Positions 19,786-31,972 of a stretch of DNA of 64,000 nt are shown here, piece by piece (the first letter of the stretch is position 1; each line of letters starts with the position of its first letter). Under the pieces are notes generated by a model, which saw only the letters and a list, made by a program, of their open reading frames with translations, was not told where the DNA came from and searched no databases. The translations under genes were made by a program, and so were the position numbers. The DNA lies in the NCBI GenBank assembly GCA_037043455.1, contig JAWPHD010010312.1, positions 30,968 to 94,967 of the forward strand, written 5' to 3'. This stretch comes from Cyrtodaria siliqua. Its lineage: Eukaryota > Mollusca > Bivalvia > Adapedonta > Hiatellidae.

Positions 19786-20340
19786 ATGTCATGGGACAGT
19801 GTGTCCCCACCAAAAGTACCATATACATGGGACAGTGTGCCCTCTTCCAAAAGTACCATATACACAGGTCAGTGTGCCCTCTTCCAAAAGTACCATAGAC
19901 ATGGGACAGTGTGCCCTCTTCCAAAAGTACCATATACATGGGACAGTGTGCCTTCTTCCAAAAGTACCATATACATGGGACAGTGTGCCCTCCTCCAAAA
20001 CTACCATATACATGGGACAGTGTGCCCTCTTCCAAAAGTACCATATACATGGGACAGTGTGCCCTCTTCCAACAGTACCATATACACGGGATAGTGTGCT
20101 CTCTTCCAACAGTACCATATACACGGGACAGTGTGCTCTCTTCCAAACGTATCATATACACGGGACAGTGTGCCCTCTTACAAAAGTACCATATACACGG
20201 GACAGTGTGCCCTTTTCTAAAAGTACCATATACATGGGACAGTGTGCCCTCTTCCCAAAGTACCATACACATGGAACAGTGTGCGCTCTTCCAAAAGTAC
20301 CATATACATGGGACAGTGTGCCCTCTTTAAATAGTATCTT
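19786..20340 (+). repeat. 37-bp minisatellite, ~15 units
   Basis: Unit: CCATATACATGGGACAGTGT plus GCCCTCTTCCAAAAGTA. Since 37 is not divisible by three and the unit has no stop in any of several frames, long frames open on both strands (up to about 197 codons plus, 162 minus), each translating one 37-residue repeat in three successive registers. These are not genes. Decayed units continue to about 20530 (GGACAGTGCGCC, GGACAGTTTGCC, GGACGTTGTGC). It abuts a SINE leader (19717-19790) containing ACACGGGACTGTCAACTT, a possible seed of the array. Confidence 0.93.
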
Positions 20341-20534
20341 CTATACAGGACAGTGCGCCAGCTTTAAATGCTCCTTAGGATTGAGGCGGTGACCACCTTG
20401 AGTATTATCTTAGAAGTAGGACAGTTTGCCTACCTTGAATAGTACCTTACATGTAGGACGTTGTGCTCACCGTGAATTGCATTTATGAAATAGGACAGTG
20501 TCCACTTCGACATTGCTTTAGGAGTGGGGACGGT

Positions 20535-21230
20535 GAACCAGGTCATCTATTCAGGTAAAGTATTGGATAGTCACTGCGTGCACGTCATACTTCGATGTAC
20601 TGGTTAAAGTCGTTAAGTTACAATACCAAAACATAACAAACAAGACATTACGTCAATGTTCCAGACACCGTACATTTACGTGCAGACACCGTACATCTAC
20701 GTCCCAAATAACGTGGCTGTGTCCACATTTACAGTGATCAGTACTGTAATATCAAATAACAATGTACCTATTGTAATTGTTCTACATAGTATAATATTAT
20801 ATTAAATACATATAATTTAATTTCATACAGGCATTGACTATTGCTCGGAACTTTTTCCGGTTGTGATGCCTTAGTTGTGAAGCCTAAAAAAAATAAATAA
20901 AAAAAAATAAAATATATATATATAATTTTATACCTATATAACTAGGATTCAATTATTAGTTAAGCTATTGACACCTTATGGACTGATGGGTCACAGTTCC
21001 TTGTCGTCCGATGAAAGGCATGCTCTATGCTTCACCTTAACCGGGAAATTCATTGTTGATTATATTTCCTGTTGAGTACAATACTTTTTCAGCATGCCTC
21101 GGAATGAAACACAGTCCGACAAGCTAGGTCGCCTTCTGGCAAGGAGGATTGCGGATGACCCATAGCTGCGGAAATCCCTCATGTCATCTCTGGATATCGT
21201 CCCATCACAGTAAACTTCCACAAGAGCGCA
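20535..21230. other. Leader region of a decayed tyrosine-recombinase element
   Basis: No intact frame. It includes an A/T-rich run (20885-20930) and, from about 21090, short stretches that may be degraded coding sequence leading into the acidic frame. The element's left end was not identified. Confidence 0.35.
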
Positions 21231-21233
21231 CAT

Positions 21234-21470
21234 AAAAGGCGCGCTGAACTGTCTGACAAAGGCAAGGGACCCGCCAAGAAGAGTCAAATTGAGGACACAA
21301 TACAACCCTCGTCCTCTGACACATCATCGTCGGATGACAACATACGTTACGCACTGGCGGAGGGTCAGTACAGTGAAATAAATTCAGATGGCAATGCCAG
21401 CGACGATGAGGACAGTGCTTCCAATGAGGACCCCAGTGACAGGGAAACGGTGAGAATCCGACACCTCTGA
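21234..21470 (+). pseudogene. Acidic Ser/Asp-rich frame upstream of recombinase
   Basis: Open for 78 codons to TGA at 21468. A basic start (KRRAELSDKGKGPAKK) is followed by acidic Ser-rich stretches (SSSDTSSSDD, ASDDEDSASNEDPSD). No start codon is seen. Such low-complexity acidic regions often precede the integrase domain in tyrosine-recombinase transposons, so I read it as the N-terminal part or first protein of the same broken element. Confidence 0.45.
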
Positions 21471-21495
21471 CAAAGATAACAGAGGCAAATAAACA

Positions 21496-22461
21496 CGCAA
21501 CATATCTAAGCGAAGACCCCGTGACAGTGTCACTGTACTTAACACCAGAGGGAGTACTTCTCTAAAACACAAAATGATAAGTTCCTCACTTGCAATTTCA
21601 ACCAGGAAGGCTTACAACAGATATATTCAACGCTTCGAGGGGTTTTGCAACCAACAAAACCCACCGAAGACAGTTTGCCCTGCGTCGGTCTCTACAATTC
21701 TGCTTTTAATTGCCCCTCTGTACAACATGTTTTTTGCAACATCAACTATTTACAGTCATTTATCTGCAATTGCTTTCATGCTCAAACTAGCAAACAAACC
21801 AGACTCTACACAGATTTTCTTAGTTCAAAGAATGATAATGGGTTGCAAAATAGGATCAAGATCAGTAGACTCAAGCTTACCTATCCTCCTACCTGACTTT
21901 CGCAAATTGGTTAAAGCATGTACACACATTTTCTACATTTATGACTGCATAATGTACCAGTCTTTTTTCCTTACTGCTTTCCATAGATTTTTTCGATTAG
22001 GTGAACTCCTTCCCGCTGTGCATTATCAAACAAAGTCGTACAGTATAAAGATATTCAAATTACAAAAAGTTGCGTTTGCATAACTTTACATCATTTCAAA
22101 TCTAAAAGCAACCCGATTCCTGTAAAAAAAAAAAAAAAAAAAAGATTATTTCAAGTTCAAATAGCAAGTACTGCCCTGTTAAACACCTCAAACAATATAT
22201 GAGCATAAGAGGGAAACAAGCCGGGCCACTACTTGTCCGTAGAATAACACGCCCCTGATTAGAGCCTCGTTTTCAAATAACTTTTCCAAAGTACTCGCGT
22301 TTTCAAAAATGTCAACAAAGTCCTACAAACCTCATATTTTCCGAATTGGTGCTTGCACTCAAGCCATTATGTCGGGAATATCAGAAACAAAGATCATGGC
22401 GTTGGGTCGATGGAAGTCTACCGCATACAGGAAATACATTCGAATCCCGTCATCTCATTAA
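21496..22461 (+). pseudogene. Tyrosine recombinase of a transposable element, frameshifted
   Basis: The core-binding domain starts SSLAISTRKAYNRYIQRF, with STIYSHLSAIAFMLKLANK downstream. The catalytic domain shows Arg in FFRLGELL (about 22000), HIFRIG with HxxR (22333-22347), Trp in LGRWKS and Tyr in AYRKYIR (to about 22450), so the R..HxxR..W..Y set is still readable. Decay: frame 1 runs to about 22050, a second frame continues (DIQITKSCVCITLHHFKS) to 22125, an A-run at 22124-22142 precedes a third frame (YCPVKHLKQYMSIRGKQ, GPLLV), and the first frame returns by 22330. No reverse transcriptase is seen nearby, so a Crypton-type or a deleted Ngaro/DIRS-type element are both possible. It acted in the nucleus on element DNA; inactive now. 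Confidence 0.85.
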
Positions 22462-22464
22462 CAC

Positions 22465-22537
22465 ATTCAGGGCTTGCACTGGCTTATTTTTTCTTTGCGT
22501 TGCGCAAAGAAAAAATAAGCCAGTGCAAGCCCTGAAT
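22465..22537 (+). repeat. Perfect inverted repeat, 35-bp arms, 3-nt spacer
   Basis: Left arm 22465-22499 (ATTCAGGGCTTGCACTGGC...) and right arm 22503-22537 are exact reverse complements, with TTG between. It starts just after the recombinase stop and is followed by an A-rich run (22545-22580). Its perfection contrasts with the decayed gene beside it, suggesting a recent origin or a fold-back copying event. Confidence 0.92.
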
Positions 22538-22539
22538 AC

Positions 22540-23080
22540 TTTCGCCAAAAAAAAAAAAAAAAAGAAAAAAAAAAAAAAGAGCCAAATTGAAACATTGGAG
22601 CCAAATAATGTCTTTATGGCACAAACTCGTTTCGTGAAGTTTTAGTTCACATGGTTTTCGACTTGAAATCATCAATTGTTTGGAGTAACTATAAACATGC
22701 CTTATACCTAAAACAAACTAAAGTTCAAGATAGAGCTTGTAGTTACAGTCGGTGTATAGTTCAATAGTAGAAAGCATGTTGGAACATCTCTAAACATTTA
22801 GCAATTTGAAGCACATGCTACAAAAAAAAAAAAATAAAATAAAATAAAAAAAAATATTAATTAATAATAATAATAAAAAAAAAAAAAAAAAAAAAAATAG
22901 GTCCTTGAAAGTTACATTTCTTGTAACATTGTTCGACTTTTATATCTACTTTTAACGTGGTCTATAAATTGTAAAACATTTGGAGTAATAGAAGCCTGCT
23001 AATTATTCAAAACACTATGGTAAGTTAGAGATGAAGCATTAGCTTCACCAGGTTTTGTTTGGAGTAACGTTCTTTACTTA
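22540..23080. other. A-rich runs and unassigned sequence
   Basis: Long A-runs at 22545-22580 and 22818-22897 flank unremarkable sequence (22585-22815 and 22900-23080). No gene. Confidence 0.5.
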
Positions 23081-23084
23081 GGGA

Positions 23085-23560
23085 TCGCCGATCATGGCAA
23101 ACTTCGACGCTGAAGTTTGTCGTAGCATAAAGTCATGCGCGAATCAGTTAAGGCAAACCCATAGCAGTATTTGCTATATAATTGTCCTTTTGAGTAGCAT
23201 TCATGTTGTTGCTACATTTGTAACTATGCGAGGACGAATGGACGGAACATGGGGTATGTTCTTCTTAGATACGTCCTTTCTTTCTCTCAGTTCAAATTAT
23301 TATGCATGGTGTGTGCGGGGGAACATGAGGTATGTTTCTCTCATATACATCACGTCTATCATTATTTTACTCGTCTCTTTCTCGCATGCATCATGTACAT
23401 ACTTACTTCGTACTTGTTTTTTAGTATTTTTTAAGAGTTGTAGGCAACAATGAACTTGTGGCTACTTGTTGATCTTATATAGCATTGTAAATATGCGACG
23501 ACTACTAGCGGAACATGGGGTATGTTCCCCTTAGATACGTCCTTGTGTTTCAGTTTTAAT
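23085..23560 (+). repeat. GAACATGGGGTATGTTC repeats in an open region
   Basis: GAACATGGGGTATGTTC occurs at 23245-23261 and 23511-23527, each followed by TTAGATACGTCCTT, and in decayed form at 23321. A 119-codon frame (23094-23453) covers two of them, is hydrophobic, and resembles no family I know. It is probably the 3' untranslated part of the recombinase element. Confidence 0.4.
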
Positions 23561-24457
23561 AAAATGCTGTTTTGCCATACTACTTTATATGTTTTTGGAT
23601 AACTATTTTGCCTTCAACCTGTTGTAATGTTGATGTTAAACTCTCTAAATTCTAAAGCAACACACATTTAGTACGTAGTACTATGTAACTTTGTAAGCAC
23701 TGCTTCTTTTTGACAATTGTGCATATCACATTCAAGTCTCACTATTGCGTTTACGACAATTTAAGCATTACGATTAATAGTTTTGGTTGTTCCTTTCAAC
23801 TTTGTTTCAAATTACATTGTATACACATCCGGATGGGCAGTTACTACCGGTTTGGGTAGTTTGTGCGTTTAGAATCAGCTTGGACTGGAAATGCTAAAGG
23901 AAGTCAGGGTGGTAGAAGATGCCTTTCTTGTCTGAGCGTAGATTCTTCCTACCTCCCCTCCTACGCAAAAAAAAGAAATAAATAAAAAATAAAAATGCTA
24001 GGTTTCAATTAGGGTTGGGGCAGCTGGCTCGCAGATTTCCTGGCTTTCTGAAGTTTACCTGTAAATCACGATTCTACTCCCAAAGGATTGTGGTATGTTT
24101 CTGATGAGTATTTGCATGAAGATGTACAATTTGTGATAATTTACTGCCTCTCAGTTCCCTTAGACATGAATTGTTTCTTATTACGTAGGCATTATTCTCC
24201 TTGTCTTCACTGCATCTGGTTTATTGTTTAATTTAGTTGATAACATGTTTAGTTATGACATATTAATCATTTTGTTTTATATAATGACATCACATTGTCT
24301 ATGAACAATTTAGCAAATGTGATCAAGCTGTGAATATTGTCATATCACCTTAGGAGCAATTGTACAATCACGAGGCTTTAGCAACTACAACGGCTGCCTC
24401 GTCAGGCACGTACGATATTTCCCTTACAAGTGCAGGTTCCCTTTGATTGGACATTTT
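23560..24457. other. Unassigned sequence between recombinase relic and direct repeats
   Basis: No gene, RNA or repeat family recognised. An A-rich AAAAAAAGAAATAAATAAAA run is near 23970. Confidence 0.4.
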
Positions 24458-25230
24458 GTGTGTATTTATGTTCATCCAACTTATTGTCAATACCGTTTAT
24501 AAAGTTGTATAACTTTGATATATGAGTTACACTTTCAATTCAAAGTAAAATAAATTCCGTCTGACTTTCCAAGTAAGTCAGACAAGTACAAAACTATACT
24601 ATAGTTCTTAGTGCCTTGCTTTCCACTTTGACAATAATGAACTCAGGTTACCTGCACTTTGTATGGCCGAAAACGAAACATAAAATAGGGTTTTCTGTTG
24701 AAATAAGGAAAACGGATTTATGTTTTGACAGAGAGCCGGGGCGTTTGGTACTCTCAGTACTCTGACAAGGCTAAGCAGACGATTATGCACTCTTAATGTC
24801 TGTGAAGCTGGCCAATCACCAATTCGGGGACCAATATCCCTTGTCATGGATATCCCTCTAGGGAGGTATTGAAGACAGACGCCATTTTTCTGCGAGAGAG
24901 TCAGGTCTGTCAACCCTTTTTCCCTAACCTCCCCACCATCCACCTTCATTGTGTGCGTCTGTCGTTGCTTGCAAAAGCGGACATATACGTGCCTTCTGAT
25001 ACCTCAACGCCCTGTTTCTCTGTCGGCAAACGTCCTTGAAATGTATATCATTTTGCTTACCTAGTCATTTAATTGTATCATGCTAGTCACGTGTGTGTAT
25101 TTATGTTCATCCAACTTATTGTCAATACCGTTTATAAAGTTGTATAACTTTGATATATGAGTTACACTTTCAATTCAAAGTAAAATAAATTCCGTCTGAC
25201 TTTCCAAGTAAGTCAGACAAGTACAAAACT
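24458..25230 (+). repeat. Identical 138-bp direct repeats around a 497-bp core
   Basis: 24458-24595 and 25093-25230 are identical by eye (start GTGTGTATTTATGTTCATCC, end GTACAAAACT). The second copy ends exactly where homology to the dispersed block (GCTATCAATAGCG) begins. They could be the terminal or split direct repeats of the recombinase element to the left, or the terminal repeats of a small separate element. The core has a 113-codon minus frame (24608-24949) without recognisable domains. Confidence 0.85.
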
Positions 25231-25235
25231 AAGCT

Positions 25236-27890
25236 ATCAATAGCGTTTGCTGAATCGGTTATAAAACTGTGTTTTGAAAAAATGAGTTGTTTTTTTGTTT
25301 TGTTTTTAATATCTTTTATATTTTTCAGTGCCATTTCTGCCTAAATTATACTGCACCCTTAGATGTCCTGAATGTTCAAGAATGTCCAAGAAAAGAATAT
25401 AGTATGCGTCAGTCTTCCATTGTTTGTGGTTGTTTATGACTGCGTTCTGCTTGATGTAGAACTCAGCCTTAATAACCTGCAACGGATGGCTTGACATTGC
25501 AACCAAACTAAAAAGGACTGGATGTACATGTACCATTAATGAGGCTCAGTTATCTGTGGTTGATGGATACAATAGTGGGAATAAGTGATGTACCAAACAA
25601 TCAATTTTGGACAATGATCAGTTATTTAGTAATTGATATTAAGTTATACCTATTATGCGTTTCTTTTCCTTTGAGGATATATGAAATGTTACATTTCTAA
25701 GTATTGATTATCTATGTTATGACACATGCTTCGATGTAACATATATTACTTACGGCCATCGCTTTCTGTAACAAAAGCGACCCAAACACATCCGATCAAA
25801 CGACAGGGCATATATTATTGAAGCTAATTCACCGTAATTTGTCAATTAAAAAGAGAACAATTTATTTTGTAATCACATTTCAGCTTTCTTTTTAAGTTGT
25901 TCCAAACATCCTCTACTAAGATATTTACAACCAAGATAATAAAGGTACAGACTCGGATTTATGCGTGTTTATGAGAGATCATGTAAGAAGCAACACATCT
26001 CACGTCCCCTAGCACCGGCTTAAGCGGTATTCTACTTCAAAGCCATCTATATGGGGCTCGTTGATCCCATAGGACCAGTACAAATAACACTACAGATTCG
26101 TAGAACGGGAATAATGTGTAAAACCGCAGCACTTCACTAAACAAACGCTAGAGTGAATGGTAGATCTGGAAAGGTATTGGTAGTGTATTTTCGAGCAAAA
26201 GAGATTAAAGATCTAAAGGATAAAATTTAACTTTAGTATTATACCTAGCAAACCAGCCAAAAATGTGAACTCTTGTTTTATTCAAATTTGGAACAGCCTA
26301 TCATAAACGCAAAACAGATAAGTGACCAAGTTCGAAGGAAATGTTTAAAGTTAGGATTTTCCTGTGATATTAGTACCACAAATATAATTTACTCATGAAC
26401 AGATTCATCAAAAACTATGTCATCATAACTATGTCATCATAACTATGTCGTCATAACTATGTCATCCTAACTATGTCTGCTATTTTCTATCTTTTTTGTA
26501 TGTATCGCTTCGAAATACACCAGCATTTGTTATAGTGCTGTGTTGCAGTTGTATAAAGGCGCCCCGACTACGAAAAGAGTATTTTTTTATTTATGTTTTA
26601 CTTATGGTCCTTTGGGATCATTAAATCTAATATGTCTGGTTTTAAAGTAGAATATCGTTTAAGCCGATGCGAAGGGGCGCAAGAGGTGTTACCTCTCAAC
26701 ATGAACAGACTCATTATAACCGAGTCTGCCATTTTTCCCTCTTGTTTGTGTTTGTTTCTTCCAAAGAATCTACTTTTCAGTATTATTACTTTCTTATCTT
26801 ATTACAGTTTAGTAATAAAATAATTATTATCTGTATTTGATTTGTCCAACACGTTAACGTTTATATATTTGGATAAAACTGTTTAATGTTTGTCTTAAAC
26901 CTTGTTTTGTCTTTGTCATGCGCCTAACTTATTCTCGTATTGCTCTGGTTTCTACCAAGTCATTGATTTTGTGACTTTCTAGGCTTTTGATGTTTTCGTA
27001 TGGTCTTTACTATGACCACTTTTGTGTTTCACTTATATTTCCTATATTGCCAAGTTTGTAAGAGTCTGGCAAGGATATTTTTAGTTACACTGTGCCATTC
27101 GAAGGCGTTACCCCTTTTATCAATTCTGTTAAGTTGTGGTGTCGCATATTTCGGTTCTATTTCTTCCTGATAATTGTGACTCTTTTGGATACGCGATTAT
27201 CGTGGACTTTCTTCTGTGAATGTTACATAAAGTGATCATGTTCGACTTTTATTTACCTTGTTTTAGTATAGCTACAAAAACAAAATCAGAAAAGCAAAAC
27301 AGGCTATTAAAAAGCAACATATGTACACAGCATGGATGGAAACAAGTTGTCAAAAACTCTATTGCATAATATATTGTTGCCAATATATGTCTTTTCCTGT
27401 CATCATATAAACGAAGACATATATACTAAGGTAAAATAGAAAAGCAACTCGGAATTTTTGCTATATATTGGATATACTGCACATTTAATTCTGCTAATAT
27501 TCCATAAAAATCTAAAGATAATTTGCAAAAACAAAACAAGGTTGCAGCTAAATATATACTGAACCGAACAGCTAACTCACCAGTAGACAATACCTTTAAT
27601 GTATGAGTTTAGTATATGCTGACTGGTACCGTCGGTAATTTGAATGCTTTTTTTTAAAAATATCAGTCGTTATTGACAAGATATTTGTCTCGTTCAGAAT
27701 GATTTATTTTTTGATTTATTGATTGTTATTATTGAGATATGGAAAGGTATTGTCTACTGGTGCGTTAGCTGTTTGGTTCAGTATTGACAGAGAAATGACA
27801 ATACTGTACTGTTGTAGACAGTACTATTTGTAAAACAAAATTAATAAACGTTCCGCTTTGAAATTTGGAGCCGTATGAACATCCTAAGTT
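25236..27890 (+). repeat. Segmental duplicate of 52105-54755
   Basis: Collinear over 2.6 kb. It contains a 14-bp tandem repeat AACTATGTCATCAT at about 26413-26477 (about five units here, two in the partner near 53335), a hairpin CAGACTC/GAGTCTG near 26705, and a MITE at 27556-27784. No gene: the longest frames are not preserved in the partner. Confidence 0.8.
27556..27784 (+). mobile_element. MITE with 42-bp terminal inverted repeats
   Basis: Left 27556-27597 (ATACTGAACCGAACAGC...) and right 27743-27784 mirror each other with two mismatches. The 145-bp interior is T-rich and non-coding. The partner in the duplicate is at 54425-54645. Ends in AT-rich sequence, so the target duplication is unclear. 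Confidence 0.85.
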
Positions 27891-27956
27891 TCTTTACTAA
27901 CGCCCCCATTGATAAGTATAATTTGTGAACCTGTACTGATGTTTGTAGAGCCTTAT

Positions 27957-28094
27957 CTTTTCTTCTAAATAACATCTTTATAAGATACGGTAAAACTATT
28001 TACCGCCAGGTTGTTGGTATTCCTTTTTTTTTTTTCTTCTAAATAACATCTTTATAAGATACGGTAAAACTATTTACCGCCAGGTTGTTGGTAT

Positions 28095-28125
<31 letters not shown>

Positions 28126-28135
28126 TTATTATTTT
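27957..28135 (+). repeat. 76-bp tandem duplication ending in T-runs
   Basis: TTCTTCTAAATAACATC to GTTGTTGGTATTCC appears twice (27957 and 28033), each followed by a T-run. The second run is about 30 T. Confidence 0.85.
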
Positions 28136-28369
28136 TATTTATTTTATTTTTTGCATTACGTTAGATTTCTATTTCAAGTTGAAGGAACATAGTTTTTAGT
28201 ACTTAGTTTTGCTTTAATAAATAAATAAATCATACAGAACAGATATGTTTAAAACACACTTTTTTTTTTAAACTTCAATTAAATATTGTCAAAATGTACA
28301 TGTTTTGCCGTTTTTCATGGCAGCCCTTATTTTCATTTACAGCATTGAAATAGTATATAGAGGATATTT

Positions 28370-28508
28370 GTTGTTTTGGAGTGAATAACCTATTCTATTT
28401 CATCGAGAAGTGAGAAAACTATATTTTCACGAAAACGAAGCATGAGTGAAAATATAAAAGCGTTCTCACTTCGAGATGAAATCAAATATGTTATTCGCGA
28501 CAAAACAA
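28370..28508 (+). mobile_element. Fold-back element, ~60-bp arms
   Basis: TTGTTTTGGAGTGAATAACC to AAAATATAGTTTTC-like sequence (28370-28430) is mirrored by 28446-28508 (GTGAAAATATAAAAGCG to CGCGACAAAACAA), with a 15-nt loop. Arms are imperfect. No coding capacity. Confidence 0.75.
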
Positions 28509-29430
28509 CACATTTTCTTTTTATTTTATGATTTTACAAACAATTTTGAAGAGAAGTAATGCAAGGAAAGCAACTCTTTTTTTTTAAAGTAGCTACTGTG
28601 AAAATAAAACTATATTCACAATGTGAAATAACACTTTTATTTCACTGATAAAATACAGTTTTTCATTGCTTATCATAAAATAATATGTTATTTTTAATTT
28701 TTATACTAGCGCACATATATATTTAACGTTTAGTAATGTTAAGTATTATAATTACGACAAATGCACTGTTATTTTTAAATGTTGACATTCGCGATTCATA
28801 GCAGAATACTTCCGTGCAGTATCACAGAACCAGTACCAATTATATATATTGCCATGACGTAGTTCGAGTATTATTAACCACGCAACTCCTTCTCCAAGAA
28901 GCGAAAACGGTGTTGGTTGGGGTATGAAAAAAAACCTTAATTTCGGCTTAAAATAAATGCATATTGTAATTTTAAAATGGTTATCTCATTTTTTTCAGTA
29001 AATAATGTGTTTAAACAAGTTTTATTCTCGAAATATCTGTTATAAAATCCTGCTAATATAAGCTTTCCCATCGCTTAATGTAATTAAGACGGGACCACGT
29101 AATGGCGGCGTAGTTGCTTTGTATAATATGTTTGCATTATAGGGTTTTACAAAAATGTTGCTTTATGTTAGGCTAACACCCTGAACCACCTTCCAGTCAG
29201 TAGACAAATAATAGACGACGCCCTAACCAAGTTGGTTAATTGCTCTACACATTTATATTTAATAACATATAACACATGTTATGATCTGCAGTCTGATTGG
29301 TTCCTATCATTCTGTATGTGGAATTTCTCAAAGTATTTTAATACGGACACTTTAGAATATTAATGACCAGTACTCCTGAAATGGAAGTAACGGCTTATAA
29401 CTAAATGGACACACAACAAGTCTTGTTTGC

Positions 29431-29520
29431 GTTTTTAACACACGGCGTCCTGTTAGTTGTGTTTTTGACACACGGCGTCCTGTTAGTTGTGTTTTTAACA
29501 CACGGCGTCCTGTTAGTTTT
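29431..29520 (+). repeat. 30-bp tandem repeat, 3 units
   Basis: Unit GTTTTTAACACACGGCGTCC plus TGTTAGTTGT, three nearly identical copies. Frames through both strands are open because 30 is divisible by three. Confidence 0.9.
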
Positions 29521-29887
29521 CCTACAAATATATGTTTCTCCTTTCTCAAAATTTCAGTTGTATTTTTTCTCAAAAATTACATTTTTCTCCAAATTTCTCC
29601 TTTCATACATTTTCATAATCTAGTTTTAATGTTTTATGTAACTAATTGGTGAAACTATTGCAATAATAATGTATTTAAAACAAAAATGGAAAGACAAAGA
29701 CAAGATCAAAATTGTATAATCGTTTAATGATTAATATAATACGTGTATAGTATGACGTTATTTTACAGTGTTGAGTACCATACTGAAGTACGACTCAGAC
29801 AGACTCCATGTTTGGACGGTACGAAACTGGGATTGAGTCCAGTTGGACTCAGCATTGTACTTAAAACTTTAAAATAACCTCTTTATT

Positions 29888-29921
29888 AGTCCCCTACCGG
29901 TGTGTCACCGGAGGGGACTGT

Positions 29922-29955
<34 letters not shown>
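29888..29955 (+). mobile_element. AGTCCCCTACCGGTG hairpin followed by T-run
   Basis: AGTCCCCTACCGGTG and CACCGGAGGGGACT (29888-29919) form a hairpin with one bulge and a TGT loop, next to about 30 T. Looks like one terminus of a MITE or a short retroposed hairpin. Confidence 0.5.
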
Positions 29956-29956
<1 letters not shown>

Positions 29957-30137
29957 TTGTTTTTTATTCAGTATTTACATAAAAACAAATATATAGACAC
30001 GAAATACAACATTTTAACACTATATGTGGACATATTCCACCATTTTGTTTCCTTTTATGAATTAATTGAACCAGTATACATTCGTTCGTTCTATCATTCA
30101 AACCCATTCATTGAATCATTCATTCATTTATAGTTAG

Positions 30138-30196
30138 TTCATTCATTCGTTCGTTCGTTCGTTCGTTCGTTCGTTCGTTCATTCATTCATTCATTC
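30138..30196 (+). repeat. TTCG/ATTC tetranucleotide microsatellite
   Basis: ATTC units flank a core of about nine TTCG units. Confidence 0.95.
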
Positions 30197-31972
30197 TATG
30201 TTCAGTTGTGTATCCGTTATTTTCTGTTATTGCGGCGATTATCAGTTGCGTTTACATATCTACCCCTACGCTGATATAGGCCGATGTTCTATTTGTCCTT
30301 AATGTGCCTCAAAGATGTTCTCTGTCCACCCACTTTGTGTATTTTGTGAATGAACTGATTAGGTCAGAAAACCCATGCGTACGCAGTGAATGCACGTGCT
30401 GTCTTTGAAATAGAACATGTGAAGGGTAACCTTTTCATTGTAAGATTGTGTTGATCCAATCATGTGGCAACATTGTTGTTCTTCTAAAACTGGATTATAT
30501 TTGATGAGCACGTCTTGTGTTTGATGATTGGGTAAGTTTATTAGTATATGTATATATTTATTTATTTTTATTATCAAAAGTTTATCATTCCATAAACGTT
30601 TAACATCTAGATAACGTGACAATATGCTTACCATTATCAATGTAAAGCTAATTTGTGTTATAAAGAAAAGATGTTATTACATGGAAAAAAGTGATTTACT
30701 GTCCTTGCTTTGATATCTTAACGAAACGCGAAAAGTAAGACATCTTGGAACAGTTAATGACAATATTAATATTACTAACGTGGTACGATGGTAACTCACG
30801 TTGAAAGAATATTGTGACTTTTATTAACATAAACAAATTCATATGTACTTTTTTAGCTGTTCTTAGCAATGCAAAACCCGATAGGTGGCGCCGCGTAAGC
30901 TATATTTAGAATTTAGGAATATCCCAACCTGGAGTTGGGTCCGTCAAATTACGCATCTTTGAAGTGCTAAGACACTAAAAAGTGGAACTTTTTATGTTGA
31001 ATATAGGAAGAAAACACTGCATACATTACGTAATTGACCTCACGGCTTTTGTTATTTATTGGTAGATGAAGAATAAATGGAAGCGAAGTGCGGTTTATGG
31101 AAGTTCAGTATTAAATCGGATGATTACGCTCAAGTTTATGTACAAATAAAGTACTTCAATAATTAATCTTCAATTTGTTTTAAATTTAATCTCACAAAAA
31201 ATGACGTACTCGTGGTGTATTTGCGCATTTTTCAACACCTGCTAACATCAGAAAAGACAACTCTTGTCATGTGACTGTAATGCGCATGCGTGGTACTACA
31301 AACAAGATCGTCTTTTTCGAGTCTTATTTCGGACTAGAAACTTGTTCCCACTAATAATTCTCATGAATTCTTTAGTGAAATAACACTTTAAATATTTCAT
31401 ACACATGTTATCATTCATCACGAAAGAACTTTTGGCTTTTTTAGGCTAATTTACTCATTTTTCAGAATTGTTCAAATTTGACCTTGACATTGTCACGATA
31501 AGTCATGTAGGCCATCTAACGCGAGTACTCATTTATTAACATAGCAAAGATGACGGGTTTAACACCAACTTGTGAAAATAGTAGCACACATTTAAAAGAA
31601 AAAGGGAAAGAAACATTCATTTGACACATTACTTTGTCAATAAAGATCTGCATGACTTCATTGCAAGGAAAAAACAATATTTATCAGCTAGGTTGCTTTT
31701 TTCAGAAAAATTGATAAAAAGGCTTATTCATTTTGGCAATTGTTGGACACAAAAAATATTTTTTTTGCCTGTGGGGTGGTTCATAAAATTACTTTTTTTT
31801 CCTCGATGGACTATTTTGATGATACTATTTAGAAAATACTAATCAGTTTCCCAATATTTTCTAATTTGAAAAATGCGTTTGCATTGCTACTGTTCTATAA
31901 GATTGCAGATTTTCCTATTTGTGTGTTTTATGTAGGCACTTAATATGTTTATTTCATATTTAAATATGTTGA

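Noticed and set aside
19784..20392. Long overlapping frames on both strands at the 37-bp minisatellite, rich in Tyr/His/Cys
   Set aside because: They are produced by a stop-free 37-bp unit in rotating register; no start context, domain or non-repeat part.
23094..23453. 119-codon hydrophobic frame with good start
   Set aside because: Covers two copies of the GAACATGGGGTATGTTC repeat, has no family resemblance, and lies in the 3' part of a dead element.
31280..31295. NRF1-like GCGCATGCG site as promoter
   Set aside because: No reading frame or conserved sequence follows; a single short motif is not enough.
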